Source: Chthonomonas sp. UBA2391 (GTDB taxonomy: Bacteria > Armatimonadota > Fimbriimonadia > Fimbriimonadales > Fimbriimonadaceae). Taken from it: 25,906 nt of DNA. Under the pieces are notes generated by a model. That model was not told where the DNA came from. It saw only the letters and a program-made list of their open reading frames with translations, and did not search any database. The position numbers were made by a program, and so were the translations under genes. Positions 1 to 7,190 of this stretch are shown piece by piece. The stretch covers positions 1 to 25,906 of the forward strand of contig DDSL01000060.1 in NCBI GenBank assembly GCA_002343825.1, read 5' to 3'. Positions within the stretch are counted from its first letter, which is position 1, and the number at the start of each line of letters is the position of its first letter.

Positions 1-306
1 CGCCTGGGCATCCAGGTCGCCGATATCACCCCCGAGATCCGGCAACAAAATGGCTTCGATGCCGATCTCGCCGGAGCCTATATCACCAGCGTGGTCCCGG
101 GCGGCCTCGCCGAGAGCTTCGGTTTCAAATCCGGATGGGTCATCACCCAGTTCAGGGGCCAGCCCATCCGCTCTGCCGAAGACCTCACCACCGCCATGGC
201 CCAGGTCAAATGGGGCGATAACGTCTCCATCCGAATCGAACGCAAGACAAAAGGCTCCAGCCAAGTCATCTCCCGCGATTGGACCTTCCAAAAACCCTCC
301 AACTAG
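1..306 (+). CDS. PDZ-domain protein, C-terminal fragment (HtrA/DegP-like serine protease likely)
   Basis: The reading frame is open from base 1 and ends at TAG 304-306, leaving 101 residues of a protein that starts outside the window. The visible part is a single PDZ domain. It has an LGI.V block, then AYITSVVPGGLAESFGFKSG, where V-x-P-G-[GS]-x-A-x-x-x-G is the usual PDZ ligand-loop and helix pattern, then WVITQFRGQPIRSAEDL and a closing strand VSIRIER. C-terminal PDZ domains of this kind are typical of periplasmic S1C (HtrA/DegP/DegQ) proteases. The protease domain with the catalytic triad is not in the window, so that identity is inferred; a site-2 protease or other PDZ protein is possible. 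Codons end mostly in C, as in the gene at 2884. It converges on the serine hydrolase gene across a shared terminator hairpin. Confidence 0.75.
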   Translation, partial: RLGIQVADITPEIRQQNGFDADLAGAYITSVVPGGLAESFGFKSGWVITQFRGQPIRSAEDLTTAMAQVKWGDNVSIRIERKTKGSSQVISRDWTFQKPSN

Positions 307-326
307 CCACTTGGGGGCAAAACGAA

Positions 327-360
327 AGCGGGGCAACCCCTCTCCAGAGGTTGCCCCGCT
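327..360. terminator. Hairpin terminator between convergent genes
   Basis: A perfect 12-bp inverted repeat pairs AGCGGGGCAACC (327-338) with GGTTGCCCCGCT (349-360) around a 10-base loop. It lies between the stop of the PDZ gene (306) and the stop of the minus-strand hydrolase (379). Read on the minus strand it is followed by a short T run (TTTT in TTCGTTTTGC). There is no T run on the plus side, so it should work best for the hydrolase transcript. Confidence 0.75.
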
Positions 361-378
361 ACAGGGTGGCATTTGTCG

Positions 379-2106
379 TCAGAAGCTGAACGTAGCCATC
401 GTTTCGCGCACCTGCTCTCGCAGGAGCTCGGGCATCGCGGTGACGGCGATCCCATCAAACCCGAACACATTGGTCGATGAGCCTTCGATGAAGCCACTTG
501 CGACGTACGTCTTGATTCCCACTCGCCCAGCTGAGGTCACGTAAGGAAGGCGGACCCATCCCGCACTCGAGACGTTGGTCGTGTTATTGTTCCCGGATTT
601 CCAATTCACTTCGACCAGATTCCAGTAGTTCTGGATGTTGGCGTTGGTCCGGCCGGCGGCTTGGCCCTCTTGGAAGACGACCGTTCGAAGCCCATTGCGA
701 AGTCCGCTGTTGTTCGTTTCGTTGAGCATGTTGTCGCGCAGGTAGGTGGTTCCCTCGGGACTCAGGAAGGTGCCGTCCATCGCCCGCTCCATCATGCGGC
801 TGAACTCTCGGGCCGTTGCCTTGTTGTAGGGGTCGCTGTTGATACCCGCGTCGCCGAACTTGTGGTGGAGTTGGATGTCGTCACTGAGTCCAACAACGTC
901 GGCGGCAAAGTCCATGATCAGCTGTCGGCCATTGACGCCGTTGTAGTTCGCGGCGGCATCTTGCAGCGCATTCGCATCGGTGTTGCTCGAGACCAGCATC
1001 ATGCGGCGCTGGGCATTCATGATGCTCGTCAGCGTGAACGGATCGTTCGCCCCGTGGGTGTCGGCCGTGCTGTCGTTGTAGAGCCGGATATTCCCGAACG
1101 GGCTCAGCCCATCGTCGATGAGGTCGCACCAATACATGTGCTGGATCATCTTGATCGTGCTGGCGGGATAGAACCGGAAGTCAGGTAGGAGTTCGGCGAT
1201 GATCGGGCCCCCGACTTGGCGGGCATAGAACCCGGTGATGCCGTCGGTTCCGCCGCGCAAGAGCTGTCCAACCCGAGTTTCGACCGCGTTGCTGTTGTTG
1301 ATGAGGATGTAGTTGTAGCGGTTCTCGCCGTTGAGGGCGTATCGTTCGATGTCGGCCACGCGGGAGCCGAATTGGGAGACGTCGAGTTGCATCTGGCTCC
1401 AGCTTCGGCCGACGCGGTACCACCAGGCGGCGTTGGGATTCGATTCGAGAACTCCGGCATATCGGTTGCTGGCAATGCGCTCCAAATCGACGAGCTGGAA
1501 CCCAGTTTGGGCGATGAGTTGATCGACCTCGGCCTGGGTGCGGTTGCCAAAGTAGACCGAGTTCTTTTGGAACGATCCGGAGTTCTTGATCATCACACCC
1601 GAGTACTGGCGGTTGCCATTGGACTCTCGAACGTCGAGGTCGATCAGTCGGCCCTTATAGCTATTGAGTTGGCTCTGGAGCTGATTAAAGGACAGTTGCT
1701 CGAAGACCTGCGAGTTCACTTGGTCTTGGCCCGTGTTCTCGATGAAGGTCCCGGCGAATCGGCGCTGACCGTTGACCGTGTAAATCTCCACGTCGATGCA
1801 GCGGGCGTAGCGGTCGGACATGAAGGCCAGGAACTGACCGGCGGTTTTGTCGGCGGTCCACCACCAATTCTTGGCGTAGGTTCCCGAGTTTCGGACGAAG
1901 CTCGCGGAGAAGCGCAGTGGGCTCGCTTGGGTCACTTCGATATCATGCATTCGAAATCCGCTGTCGATGATCTCGTTCACGTCGCTCACGGTGAGATTCG
2001 CGCCGTAGCGATGGTCGGTCTCGATGGTGCTCGTGCGATTGGCATGGGCCATCCCGACGAGGGCAGTTGCGGCGATCAGGGCGAGGGGCGTGCAGTGTGA
2101 TTTCAT
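379..2106 (-). CDS. Secreted serine hydrolase: five BTRD1 repeats plus beta-lactamase-like domain
   Basis: A 575-residue protein from ATG at 2106. An in-frame TTG at 2124 would add only MLRETK before a normal signal peptide, so I chose the ATG. Residues 1-22 form a Sec signal peptide ending AHA. Residues 39-285 hold about five tandem repeats of 48 residues with the pattern G.R..DIE.Y..NG..RY.GV...N.G, the BTRD1 repeat (polyglycine hydrolase-like structural repeat). Residues 286-575 resemble a class A beta-lactamase/PBP-like serine hydrolase: PASTIK gives the SxxK pair S316/K319, SSN (373-375) sits in the SxN position, and KSG (503-505) matches the KTG box. A class A-type Glu166 general base is not obvious. 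Fungal polyglycine hydrolases with this architecture cut plant chitinase linkers. The substrate here is unknown; an extracytoplasmic peptidase or esterase is more likely than a resistance enzyme. A winged-helix regulator is transcribed divergently. Confidence 0.85.
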   Translation of the reverse strand: MKSHCTPLALIAATALVGMAHANRTSTIETDHRYGANLTVSDVNEIIDSGFRMHDIEVTQASPLRFSASFVRNSGTYAKNWWWTADKTAGQFLAFMSDRYARCIDVEIYTVNGQRRFAGTFIENTGQDQVNSQVFEQLSFNQLQSQLNSYKGRLIDLDVRESNGNRQYSGVMIKNSGSFQKNSVYFGNRTQAEVDQLIAQTGFQLVDLERIASNRYAGVLESNPNAAWWYRVGRSWSQMQLDVSQFGSRVADIERYALNGENRYNYILINNSNAVETRVGQLLRGGTDGITGFYARQVGGPIIAELLPDFRFYPASTIKMIQHMYWCDLIDDGLSPFGNIRLYNDSTADTHGANDPFTLTSIMNAQRRMMLVSSNTDANALQDAAANYNGVNGRQLIMDFAADVVGLSDDIQLHHKFGDAGINSDPYNKATAREFSRMMERAMDGTFLSPEGTTYLRDNMLNETNNSGLRNGLRTVVFQEGQAAGRTNANIQNYWNLVEVNWKSGNNNTTNVSSAGWVRLPYVTSAGRVGIKTYVASGFIEGSSTNVFGFDGIAVTAMPELLREQVRETMATFSF

Positions 2107-2148
2107 CTTCGTTTCCCGGAGCAAGTCGGAATCGGCTTGCTGTATGAA

Positions 2149-2168
2149 CTAATATAATGTATATTTAG
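2149..2168. promoter_or_regulatory. Candidate operator and promoter in the divergent hydrolase/regulator region
   Basis: The 100-bp space between two divergent genes contains an AT-rich near-palindrome, CTAATATA-ATG-TATATTTAG (one extra T in the right arm). A TATAAT hexamer at 2153-2158 lies inside it, in plus orientation towards the regulator. I see no good -35 at 17 bp. A short palindrome on a -10 box beside a winged-helix gene is the usual layout of an autoregulatory operator. This is inferred from position and sequence only. Confidence 0.45.
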
Positions 2169-2206
2169 AGCATAATGGGCAGAACGTCCCGGTATATTCC
2201 GTTGAA

Positions 2207-2848
2207 ATGAGCGAAAAACTGTTTCCTGGTCAGGTCGCTCAAGCACGATTTAGCTTGGAGCAGGTGGAGGCGCTTGCTTCGGCCGCGCGGGCGGAGGTGT
2301 TCTGGAGTCTCTCTCCGGTGACGCCTCGGTCAGTCGCGGATGTTGCCGAAGCATTGGGGCGGTCACCTGGGGCCACGGCCTATCACTTTGCGGAGTTGTT
2401 GCGGGTGGGGCTAATCCTGGCTGCGGGAGAAAGAAAGAAACGGTCGCGGACCGAGATCCTGTACGTGGTCTTTGCCCGGAGCATGATCAACCTGAGCATC
2501 TATGAATCGGACGAGTACCGGAAGCACATGCTGGAGGGGTACGCGGCGCTTCTTCGCCTGATGCTCAGGGAGCGGCAGGAAGTTACCGAGGCACTCAAGA
2601 TCCGCCCCGACCTGCTCGACGGAACGACCTACCGGCGATACTCGGCGCGGGTCAGCTTCGAAAATGCGAAGGAGTTCAAGGAGAGGTTCGTTGCTCTGTT
2701 GGGAGAGTTTTCGGCTATGGAGGGTAGCGAGCACGGAATGTTGTTCAACGTCACCTTTTCGATCGCACCGGCTCTGGTTGAATCTCGCAAGGTCACCGGA
2801 AAGCTACGACGGCAGGGCAAGCGGACCGGCCAGCCAGCAGAAGATTAA
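2207..2848 (+). CDS. Winged helix-turn-helix transcriptional regulator (ArsR-like)
   Basis: A 213-residue cytoplasmic protein. Residues 17-85 form a winged helix: a helix around FSLEQVEALASAARAEVFWSL, then SVADVAEALGRSPGATAYHFAELLRVGLI as helix-turn-helix and recognition helix (the AxxYHFxxLxxxGL pattern of ArsR-type repressors), then a basic wing RKKRSRTEILY. I see no Cys or His metal site, so a metal sensor is unlikely. The C-terminal 120 residues are helical and may dimerise or bind a ligand; I do not recognise the fold. It is transcribed away from the BTRD1 hydrolase, so control of that gene and of itself is a reasonable inference. The dehydrogenase gene starts 35 bp downstream, so it could also belong to the regulated unit. 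Confidence 0.75.
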   Translation: MSEKLFPGQVAQARFSLEQVEALASAARAEVFWSLSPVTPRSVADVAEALGRSPGATAYHFAELLRVGLILAAGERKKRSRTEILYVVFARSMINLSIYESDEYRKHMLEGYAALLRLMLRERQEVTEALKIRPDLLDGTTYRRYSARVSFENAKEFKERFVALLGEFSAMEGSEHGMLFNVTFSIAPALVESRKVTGKLRRQGKRTGQPAED

Positions 2849-2883
2849 GCCCCGACCCCCCAAAATCGGGTAAGCACTCCACC

Positions 2884-3744
2884 ATGAGGGTCGGATTCGT
2901 AGGACTCGGAGTCATGGGGGCCCCAATGGCCACCCACCTACTCCGCGCCGGATACCAAGTGCACGTCTACAACCGCACCCCCCACAAAGCCCAACCCCTC
3001 CTCGATCAAGGCGCTCACCAAGCCCAAGACCTCCAATCCCTCGCCGCCCACTGCGACCGCATCTTCCTCTGCGTCCGAGGCAGCGACGACGTCACCGACC
3101 TCCTCCGCAAACTCACCACCACCGCAAAACCAGGCACCCTCTTCATCGACCACAGCACCATCTCACCACCCGTCGCCGAAGCTCTCCACCACTCCCTCAC
3201 CGAACAAGGATTCCGATTCCTCGATGCCCCCATCACCGGCGGATCCATGGGCGCCCAAAGCGGAACCCTCACCATCTTCTGCGGCGGCAAACGTGAAGTC
3301 TTCGAAGAAGCCGAAGTCGCCATGCACGCCTACGGCAAACGAGTCGAACTCGTCGGAGGCCCCGGTGCCGGCCAACGCATGAAGATGGCCAACCAGATCG
3401 CCGTCGCCGGCGCCCTCCTCGGTCTCTGCGAGAGCCTCAGCTTCGCCCAAAAAGCCGGCCTCGACCTCACCCAAACTCGCGAGATGCTCGCCGGAGGAGC
3501 CGCCGGTAGCTGGGCCTTCGACCACTACGGACCCAAGATCCTCAACCAAGACTGGCGACCCGGCTTCAGCATCGCAAACCAAGTCAAAGACCTGCACTAC
3601 TGCGAAGAAGCCGCCAAAGCCATCGACGCCACCATTCCAATGACCCTGCTGGCCAGAGAACTGCTCCAGTCCATGATCGACCAAGGCCGAGGAGAAGAGA
3701 CGACGGCTGCTCTTTTTGAGGAGCTTCTGCGGAGGTCTGGATAA
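2884..3744 (+). CDS. NAD(P)-dependent 3-hydroxyisobutyrate dehydrogenase-like enzyme
   Basis: A 286-residue member of the beta-hydroxyacid dehydrogenase family (MmsB/GarR/Gnd-like), cytoplasmic. The N-terminal Rossmann motif is GFVGLGVMGAPMA (residues 4-16), followed by NRTP, which fits NADP(H) preference. The substrate-binding block is FLDAPITGGSMGAQSGTL (about 112-129). The catalytic block GAGQRMKMANQ carries the invariant Lys and Asn. Length is normal for the family. Substrates in this family include 3-hydroxyisobutyrate, tartronate semialdehyde and succinic semialdehyde, and the sequence alone does not choose among them. Its TAA stop is 2 bp before the GTG of the ABC ATPase, so the two are probably co-transcribed. 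From about 2920 to 3600 the coding strand is very rich in C over G and nearly all wobble positions are C, unlike the ABC genes that follow. Confidence 0.88.
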   Translation: MRVGFVGLGVMGAPMATHLLRAGYQVHVYNRTPHKAQPLLDQGAHQAQDLQSLAAHCDRIFLCVRGSDDVTDLLRKLTTTAKPGTLFIDHSTISPPVAEALHHSLTEQGFRFLDAPITGGSMGAQSGTLTIFCGGKREVFEEAEVAMHAYGKRVELVGGPGAGQRMKMANQIAVAGALLGLCESLSFAQKAGLDLTQTREMLAGGAAGSWAFDHYGPKILNQDWRPGFSIANQVKDLHYCEEAAKAIDATIPMTLLARELLQSMIDQGRGEETTAALFEELLRRSG

Positions 3745-3746
3745 TC

Positions 3747-5225
3747 GTGTCAGCCGAAGCGGCCGTCCGGATGACCGGAATCACAAAGCGTTTCGGAGCC
3801 TTCACGGCGCTGGAAGGCGTGGACCTCGTGGTCCGAAATCAGACGATTCACGCCGTGGTCGGAGAAAACGGAGCCGGCAAGACAACGCTCATGAAGGTCC
3901 TCCAAGGTCTCCACGCGGCCGACGCCGGAACCCTAGAGCTTGATGGAAAGACGGTCAGTTTTCGACGCGCGGAGGATGCCTATCGAAGTGGCATCGGCAT
4001 GGTCAGCCAGCACTACAGCATCATCCCCGAGCTGACATGCCTCCAAAATCTCATGCTGGGGTCCGAGCCAGGCCCACTGCTGGACCAATCGCAAGCCAAA
4101 GAAAGGGCCACCCGGGTTGCCAGCGAGCTAGGACTCAGCTTCGACTGGGACGCCTTGGCCGAGACCCTCGGACCGGCCGGTTCGCAAAAGCTAGAAATCC
4201 TCAAGCTCCTCTGGCGCGAGTCTCGGATCATGATCTTGGACGAGCCGACGGCCATGCTCTCCCCAGCGGACAGCGATGCGCTTTACGCCAATCTCAAGGG
4301 GCTGGTTGAGCGTGGCGCCACGGTGATTGTCGTGACTCACCGGTTGCCAGAGGTGTTGGAATATTGCGATGACGTGACGGTGTTGCGAGGCGGAAAAAAG
4401 ATCGCCGCGATGGCGACTTCGGAGACCGACGCTGCAACGTTAGCGAACCTGATCGTGGGCCGGGCGCTTGATGGACCGTCGGACCAAACACGACCCGAGC
4501 CCGGTGAAGTGGTCTTGGAACTGAAGGGTGTCCGGGTCTTAGGAGACCGAGGTGACGAAGCCCTTCGAGGTGTGGACTTGACCGTCCGAGCAGGAGAAAT
4601 GGTCGGTCTTGCTGGTGTGGATGGGAGCGGCCAGCGCGAACTCTTCCGCCTGCTGTGGGGAGTCGCTCGACCCGTTGGTGGAACGTTGACGCTTTTCGGT
4701 CAAGATGCCTCGAACTGGAGCGTGCGAGAACGGATCGCCCGAGGGCTGCGCTTGGTGGCCGAAGACCGTCTCCATGAGGGCGTGGTGGAATCCTGGAGCT
4801 TGCACCTAAATGGCCAACTCGGATTTCAGCGGCACCCCGATCGAGAGGATTCGCCTCAGTTCACGGAAGAGTTGATCCAGCGTTTTCGGACCAAAGCCCG
4901 AGGGATTGGCGACCGAATCGCCAGCCTTAGCGGGGGCAACCAGCAGAGGTTTGTCGTGGCTCGGGCCTTGGCGCTAGATCCAGAGTTGATCCTCGCGTTC
5001 CAGCCGACCCGCGGACTCGACATCGCCGCGACGGAGGAGATCTTCGCGGCGATGCGGGCGCACTGCGCCGCGGGGGCAGCGGCCTTGGTGGTGAGTTTTG
5101 ACCTCGATGATCTGATCGATCACTGCGACCGGGTGGTAGCGATGAACCGAGGCCGAATCCACACTCCTGCGGTAGAACTCGGTCGGGACCGAGCCGAATT
5201 GGGGCGGCTGATGGTGACCACATGA
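3747..5225 (+). CDS. ABC importer ATPase, two fused nucleotide-binding domains (nucleoside/BMP type)
   Basis: A 492-residue protein starting at GTG 3747, 2 bp after the previous stop. It has the RbsA/YufO layout of two ABC domains in one chain. NBD1 has Walker A GENGAGKTT (39-47) and Walker B IMILDEPTA (161-169), with a degenerate signature (GPAGSQKLEI, 142-151). NBD2 has a degenerate Walker A, GVDGSGQRE, near 290-298, a good signature LSGGNQQR (394-401) and LAFQPTRGLD (416-425), where Gln replaces the catalytic Glu. One composite ATP site (Walker A/B of NBD1 with the signature of NBD2) is therefore intact and the other is impaired. The Q-P-T-R-G-L-D form is typical of the purine nucleoside importers NupO/YufO. 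The next two genes encode the permeases, and ATGA (5222-5225) overlaps the first of them. Confidence 0.92.
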   Translation: MSAEAAVRMTGITKRFGAFTALEGVDLVVRNQTIHAVVGENGAGKTTLMKVLQGLHAADAGTLELDGKTVSFRRAEDAYRSGIGMVSQHYSIIPELTCLQNLMLGSEPGPLLDQSQAKERATRVASELGLSFDWDALAETLGPAGSQKLEILKLLWRESRIMILDEPTAMLSPADSDALYANLKGLVERGATVIVVTHRLPEVLEYCDDVTVLRGGKKIAAMATSETDAATLANLIVGRALDGPSDQTRPEPGEVVLELKGVRVLGDRGDEALRGVDLTVRAGEMVGLAGVDGSGQRELFRLLWGVARPVGGTLTLFGQDASNWSVRERIARGLRLVAEDRLHEGVVESWSLHLNGQLGFQRHPDREDSPQFTEELIQRFRTKARGIGDRIASLSGGNQQRFVVARALALDPELILAFQPTRGLDIAATEEIFAAMRAHCAAGAAALVVSFDLDDLIDHCDRVVAMNRGRIHTPAVELGRDRAELGRLMVTT

Positions 5226-6217
5226 GCGGCCGCTTGATCGCCTTGGCATTTGGGATCTTTGTGCTGATCGCCGCGGCGCTGGTCAGCACCCAGGTTTCCC
5301 CCGTGACGGCGGGCAAGCTCCTCTTCGAAGGGAGCTTGGGTTCACCCGAGAGGATCTCGCAGACGCTGGTTCTGGTGACGCCACTTTTGATCGCGGGGAT
5401 CGCGGTTTTCGTCGCACTTCAGGCGGGTCTCTTCAATATCGGAGCCGAAGGGCAACTGCTTTTAGGGGCGATGTGCGGAGTAGTCGTGGCTCAGAAGGTC
5501 CCTGGATTTTTCGGTTGGGTGCTTGGAGCGATCGTTGGCATGGCGGCCGGGGCAGCCTGGGCCTATCCGGCGGTTTGGATCAAGGTGTGGCGAGGCGGGC
5601 ACGAGGTGATCAGCACGATCATGCTGAACAATATCGCCCTCCTCCTCTGCGGAGCGCTGGTGCGGGGCCCGCTCAAAGGGACCCAGAGCGAGAGCGCGAC
5701 CACGGATCCGCTCCCCGCCGGGAGCATGGTCCCGAACCTATTGCAGTCAGGTGATCTCCGGATCAATTTGGCCCTGGTAGTCGGCCTTGTGTTGCTCTTT
5801 GGGGTCGCGAGATTCTTGTTGCGATCGGTGGGTGGCTTCGAGCTTCGGGCAACGGGCGCCAATCCAACGGCGGCGGCCTTTGCGGGCGTCGAAACCAAAC
5901 GGGTGATGGTCCGGGCGATGCTGGTAAGCGGGGCATTGGCGGGTCTTGCCGGCGCTTTCCAAGCTCTGGCCTACGAAGGAAGGTTCTATCCCGATTTTTC
6001 GCCCGGGTATGGGTTCGACGCTCTCGGGGTTGCGCTTCTCGCGGGGAGTTCGCCCTATGGCCTGCTGCCGGCGGCTTTGGTGTTCGGAATTCTCTCAAGT
6101 GGGAGTGCATTGTTGACGATCGAGGGCGTGCCCAAGGGAATCGTTGGCATCTTGCTCGGGCTTTTAATCGCTTTCTTTGCGGCGGTGCGGTACCGGGAGG
6201 TGCGCAGTGGCGGGTGA
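5222..6217 (+). CDS. ABC importer permease 1 (BPD_transp_2 family, NupP/YufP-like)
   Basis: A 331-residue polytopic inner-membrane protein with about eight to ten hydrophobic segments. Its start overlaps the ATPase stop (ATGA), indicating translational coupling. The signature stretch is IGAEGQLLLGAMCG (about residues 73-86), the conserved motif of BPD_transp_2 permeases of the ribose/nucleoside class. GHEVISTIMLNNIA (about 125-138) and ELRATGANPTAAAFAGV, the coupling-helix EAA-like region, also fit. It forms a heterodimer with the next gene's product and works with the two-domain ATPase. Substrate is inferred as nucleosides from the family; simple sugars are the alternative. Confidence 0.9.
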   Translation: MSGRLIALAFGIFVLIAAALVSTQVSPVTAGKLLFEGSLGSPERISQTLVLVTPLLIAGIAVFVALQAGLFNIGAEGQLLLGAMCGVVVAQKVPGFFGWVLGAIVGMAAGAAWAYPAVWIKVWRGGHEVISTIMLNNIALLLCGALVRGPLKGTQSESATTDPLPAGSMVPNLLQSGDLRINLALVVGLVLLFGVARFLLRSVGGFELRATGANPTAAAFAGVETKRVMVRAMLVSGALAGLAGAFQALAYEGRFYPDFSPGYGFDALGVALLAGSSPYGLLPAALVFGILSSGSALLTIEGVPKGIVGILLGLLIAFFAAVRYREVRSGG

Positions 6218-7052
6218 GGCGATCTGGCTGGTGAACACCGCCGTGATGGCAGCGCCTCTGGTCTTGGCGGCCATGGGCGGATTGCTCAGCGAGCGGTCGG
6301 GCGTCATGAATATCGCCCTCGAAGGCAAGATGCTGATGGCCGCGTGCACTTTGGCCCTGATCGGGGCGAGCACGGGCAATGCGGTGTTGGCTCTTTTCTC
6401 GGCGATTGGAGTGGCCACCTTGATGTCCCTTGGTCACTACCTGCTCACCCAGACCTACAAGATCGACCACGTGGTGAGCGGGATGGCCCTGAACGCTTTG
6501 GCTCTTGGGGGGGCGAAGTTCCTGAGTGACAAGTTTGGGGATCCCACAAAGTCGGTCGCGTTCTTGCCGATTGAGGTCTACATCGGGTCGGCTTTGATTT
6601 TGCCGGTGATCTTGGGGCTTTGGCTCGCCAAGACCCGGGCCGGGTTGCGGCTCTTGGCGGTGGGGAACAGTCCGGAAAAGTGTCGCCAAATCGGGCTGAA
6701 TCCGCTCGTCGTCCGGTTTGGGGCGCTGATCGGCACCGGGCTCTGCTGTGGCCTCTCGGGGGCGATGATCGTCACGAATGCTGGCCAATTCGGAGAGTAC
6801 GTCACCGCGGGTAAAGGGTTTATCGCCCTGGCAGCGCTGATTCTGGGTGGATGGCGGCCGATCCCTACCCTCGTTGCGGCGATCGGATTTGGCTTGATTC
6901 AGGCGGTGCAGCTTCAATTGCAAGGGGTCAAGATCGGGGCAGCGGAGATACCCAGCGAGGTCTGGAATGGGCTCCCCTATCTTGCAACCCTGGTCGCGCT
7001 TATCGTCCTTGGTTCAAAGTCCCGGGCGCCGGCGGGAATGGGTCAACACTAG
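6207..7052 (+). CDS. ABC importer permease 2 (BPD_transp_2 family, NupQ/YufQ-like)
   Basis: A 281-residue polytopic membrane protein. I start it at GTG 6207, which has a good ribosome site GGGAGGTG at 6195-6202. An upstream TTG (6177) would add a charged, Cys-containing leader that does not look like the family. It overlaps the previous gene by 11 bp. The conserved block SERSGVMNIALEGKMLMAA (about 27-45) is the partner permease signature, followed by the coupling region AVGNSPEKCRQIGLNP. It closes the transporter cluster. No BMP-type substrate-binding lipoprotein gene lies next to it, so that subunit must be encoded elsewhere. Confidence 0.9.
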   Translation: MAGEAIWLVNTAVMAAPLVLAAMGGLLSERSGVMNIALEGKMLMAACTLALIGASTGNAVLALFSAIGVATLMSLGHYLLTQTYKIDHVVSGMALNALALGGAKFLSDKFGDPTKSVAFLPIEVYIGSALILPVILGLWLAKTRAGLRLLAVGNSPEKCRQIGLNPLVVRFGALIGTGLCCGLSGAMIVTNAGQFGEYVTAGKGFIALAALILGGWRPIPTLVAAIGFGLIQAVQLQLQGVKIGAAEIPSEVWNGLPYLATLVALIVLGSKSRAPAGMGQH

Positions 7053-7085
7053 CCGGTTTTTGTGACAACTTTTTTGAATTTTCTC

Positions 7086-7114
7086 TTGGATTTCGGGTCC
7101 TCTCTTGGTAGAAT
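7086..7114 (+). promoter_or_regulatory. Sigma70-like promoter for the beta-helix protein
   Basis: A -35 box TTGGAT (7086-7091) and a -10 box TAGAAT (7109-7114) are separated by exactly 17 bp. The ATG follows about 75 bp further on, giving a 5' leader of about 70 nt. The region follows the end of the transporter operon, and a T-rich stretch (7055-7083) with no clear stem separates them. Confidence 0.65.
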
Positions 7115-7190
7115 AGGCGCATAGGTATCGGGTCTTCCGAATACTTCTGTTTGACCTTATGGGTCCTGTTCAAGTTAAGGTGAGAGATTG

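Noticed and set aside
1216..2100. Long plus-strand open frame opposite the BTRD1 hydrolase
   Set aside because: Its translation is low-complexity V/L/G/D-rich and antisense to a gene with a signal peptide, repeats and active-site motifs.
2849..2883. Terminator after the winged-helix regulator
   Set aside because: Only a 5-bp CCCGA/TCGGG stem is present, with no T run.
5763..6923. 386-residue minus-strand open frame opposite the permeases
   Set aside because: The product is R/Q/P-rich with no family features, and both permeases on the plus strand are well supported.
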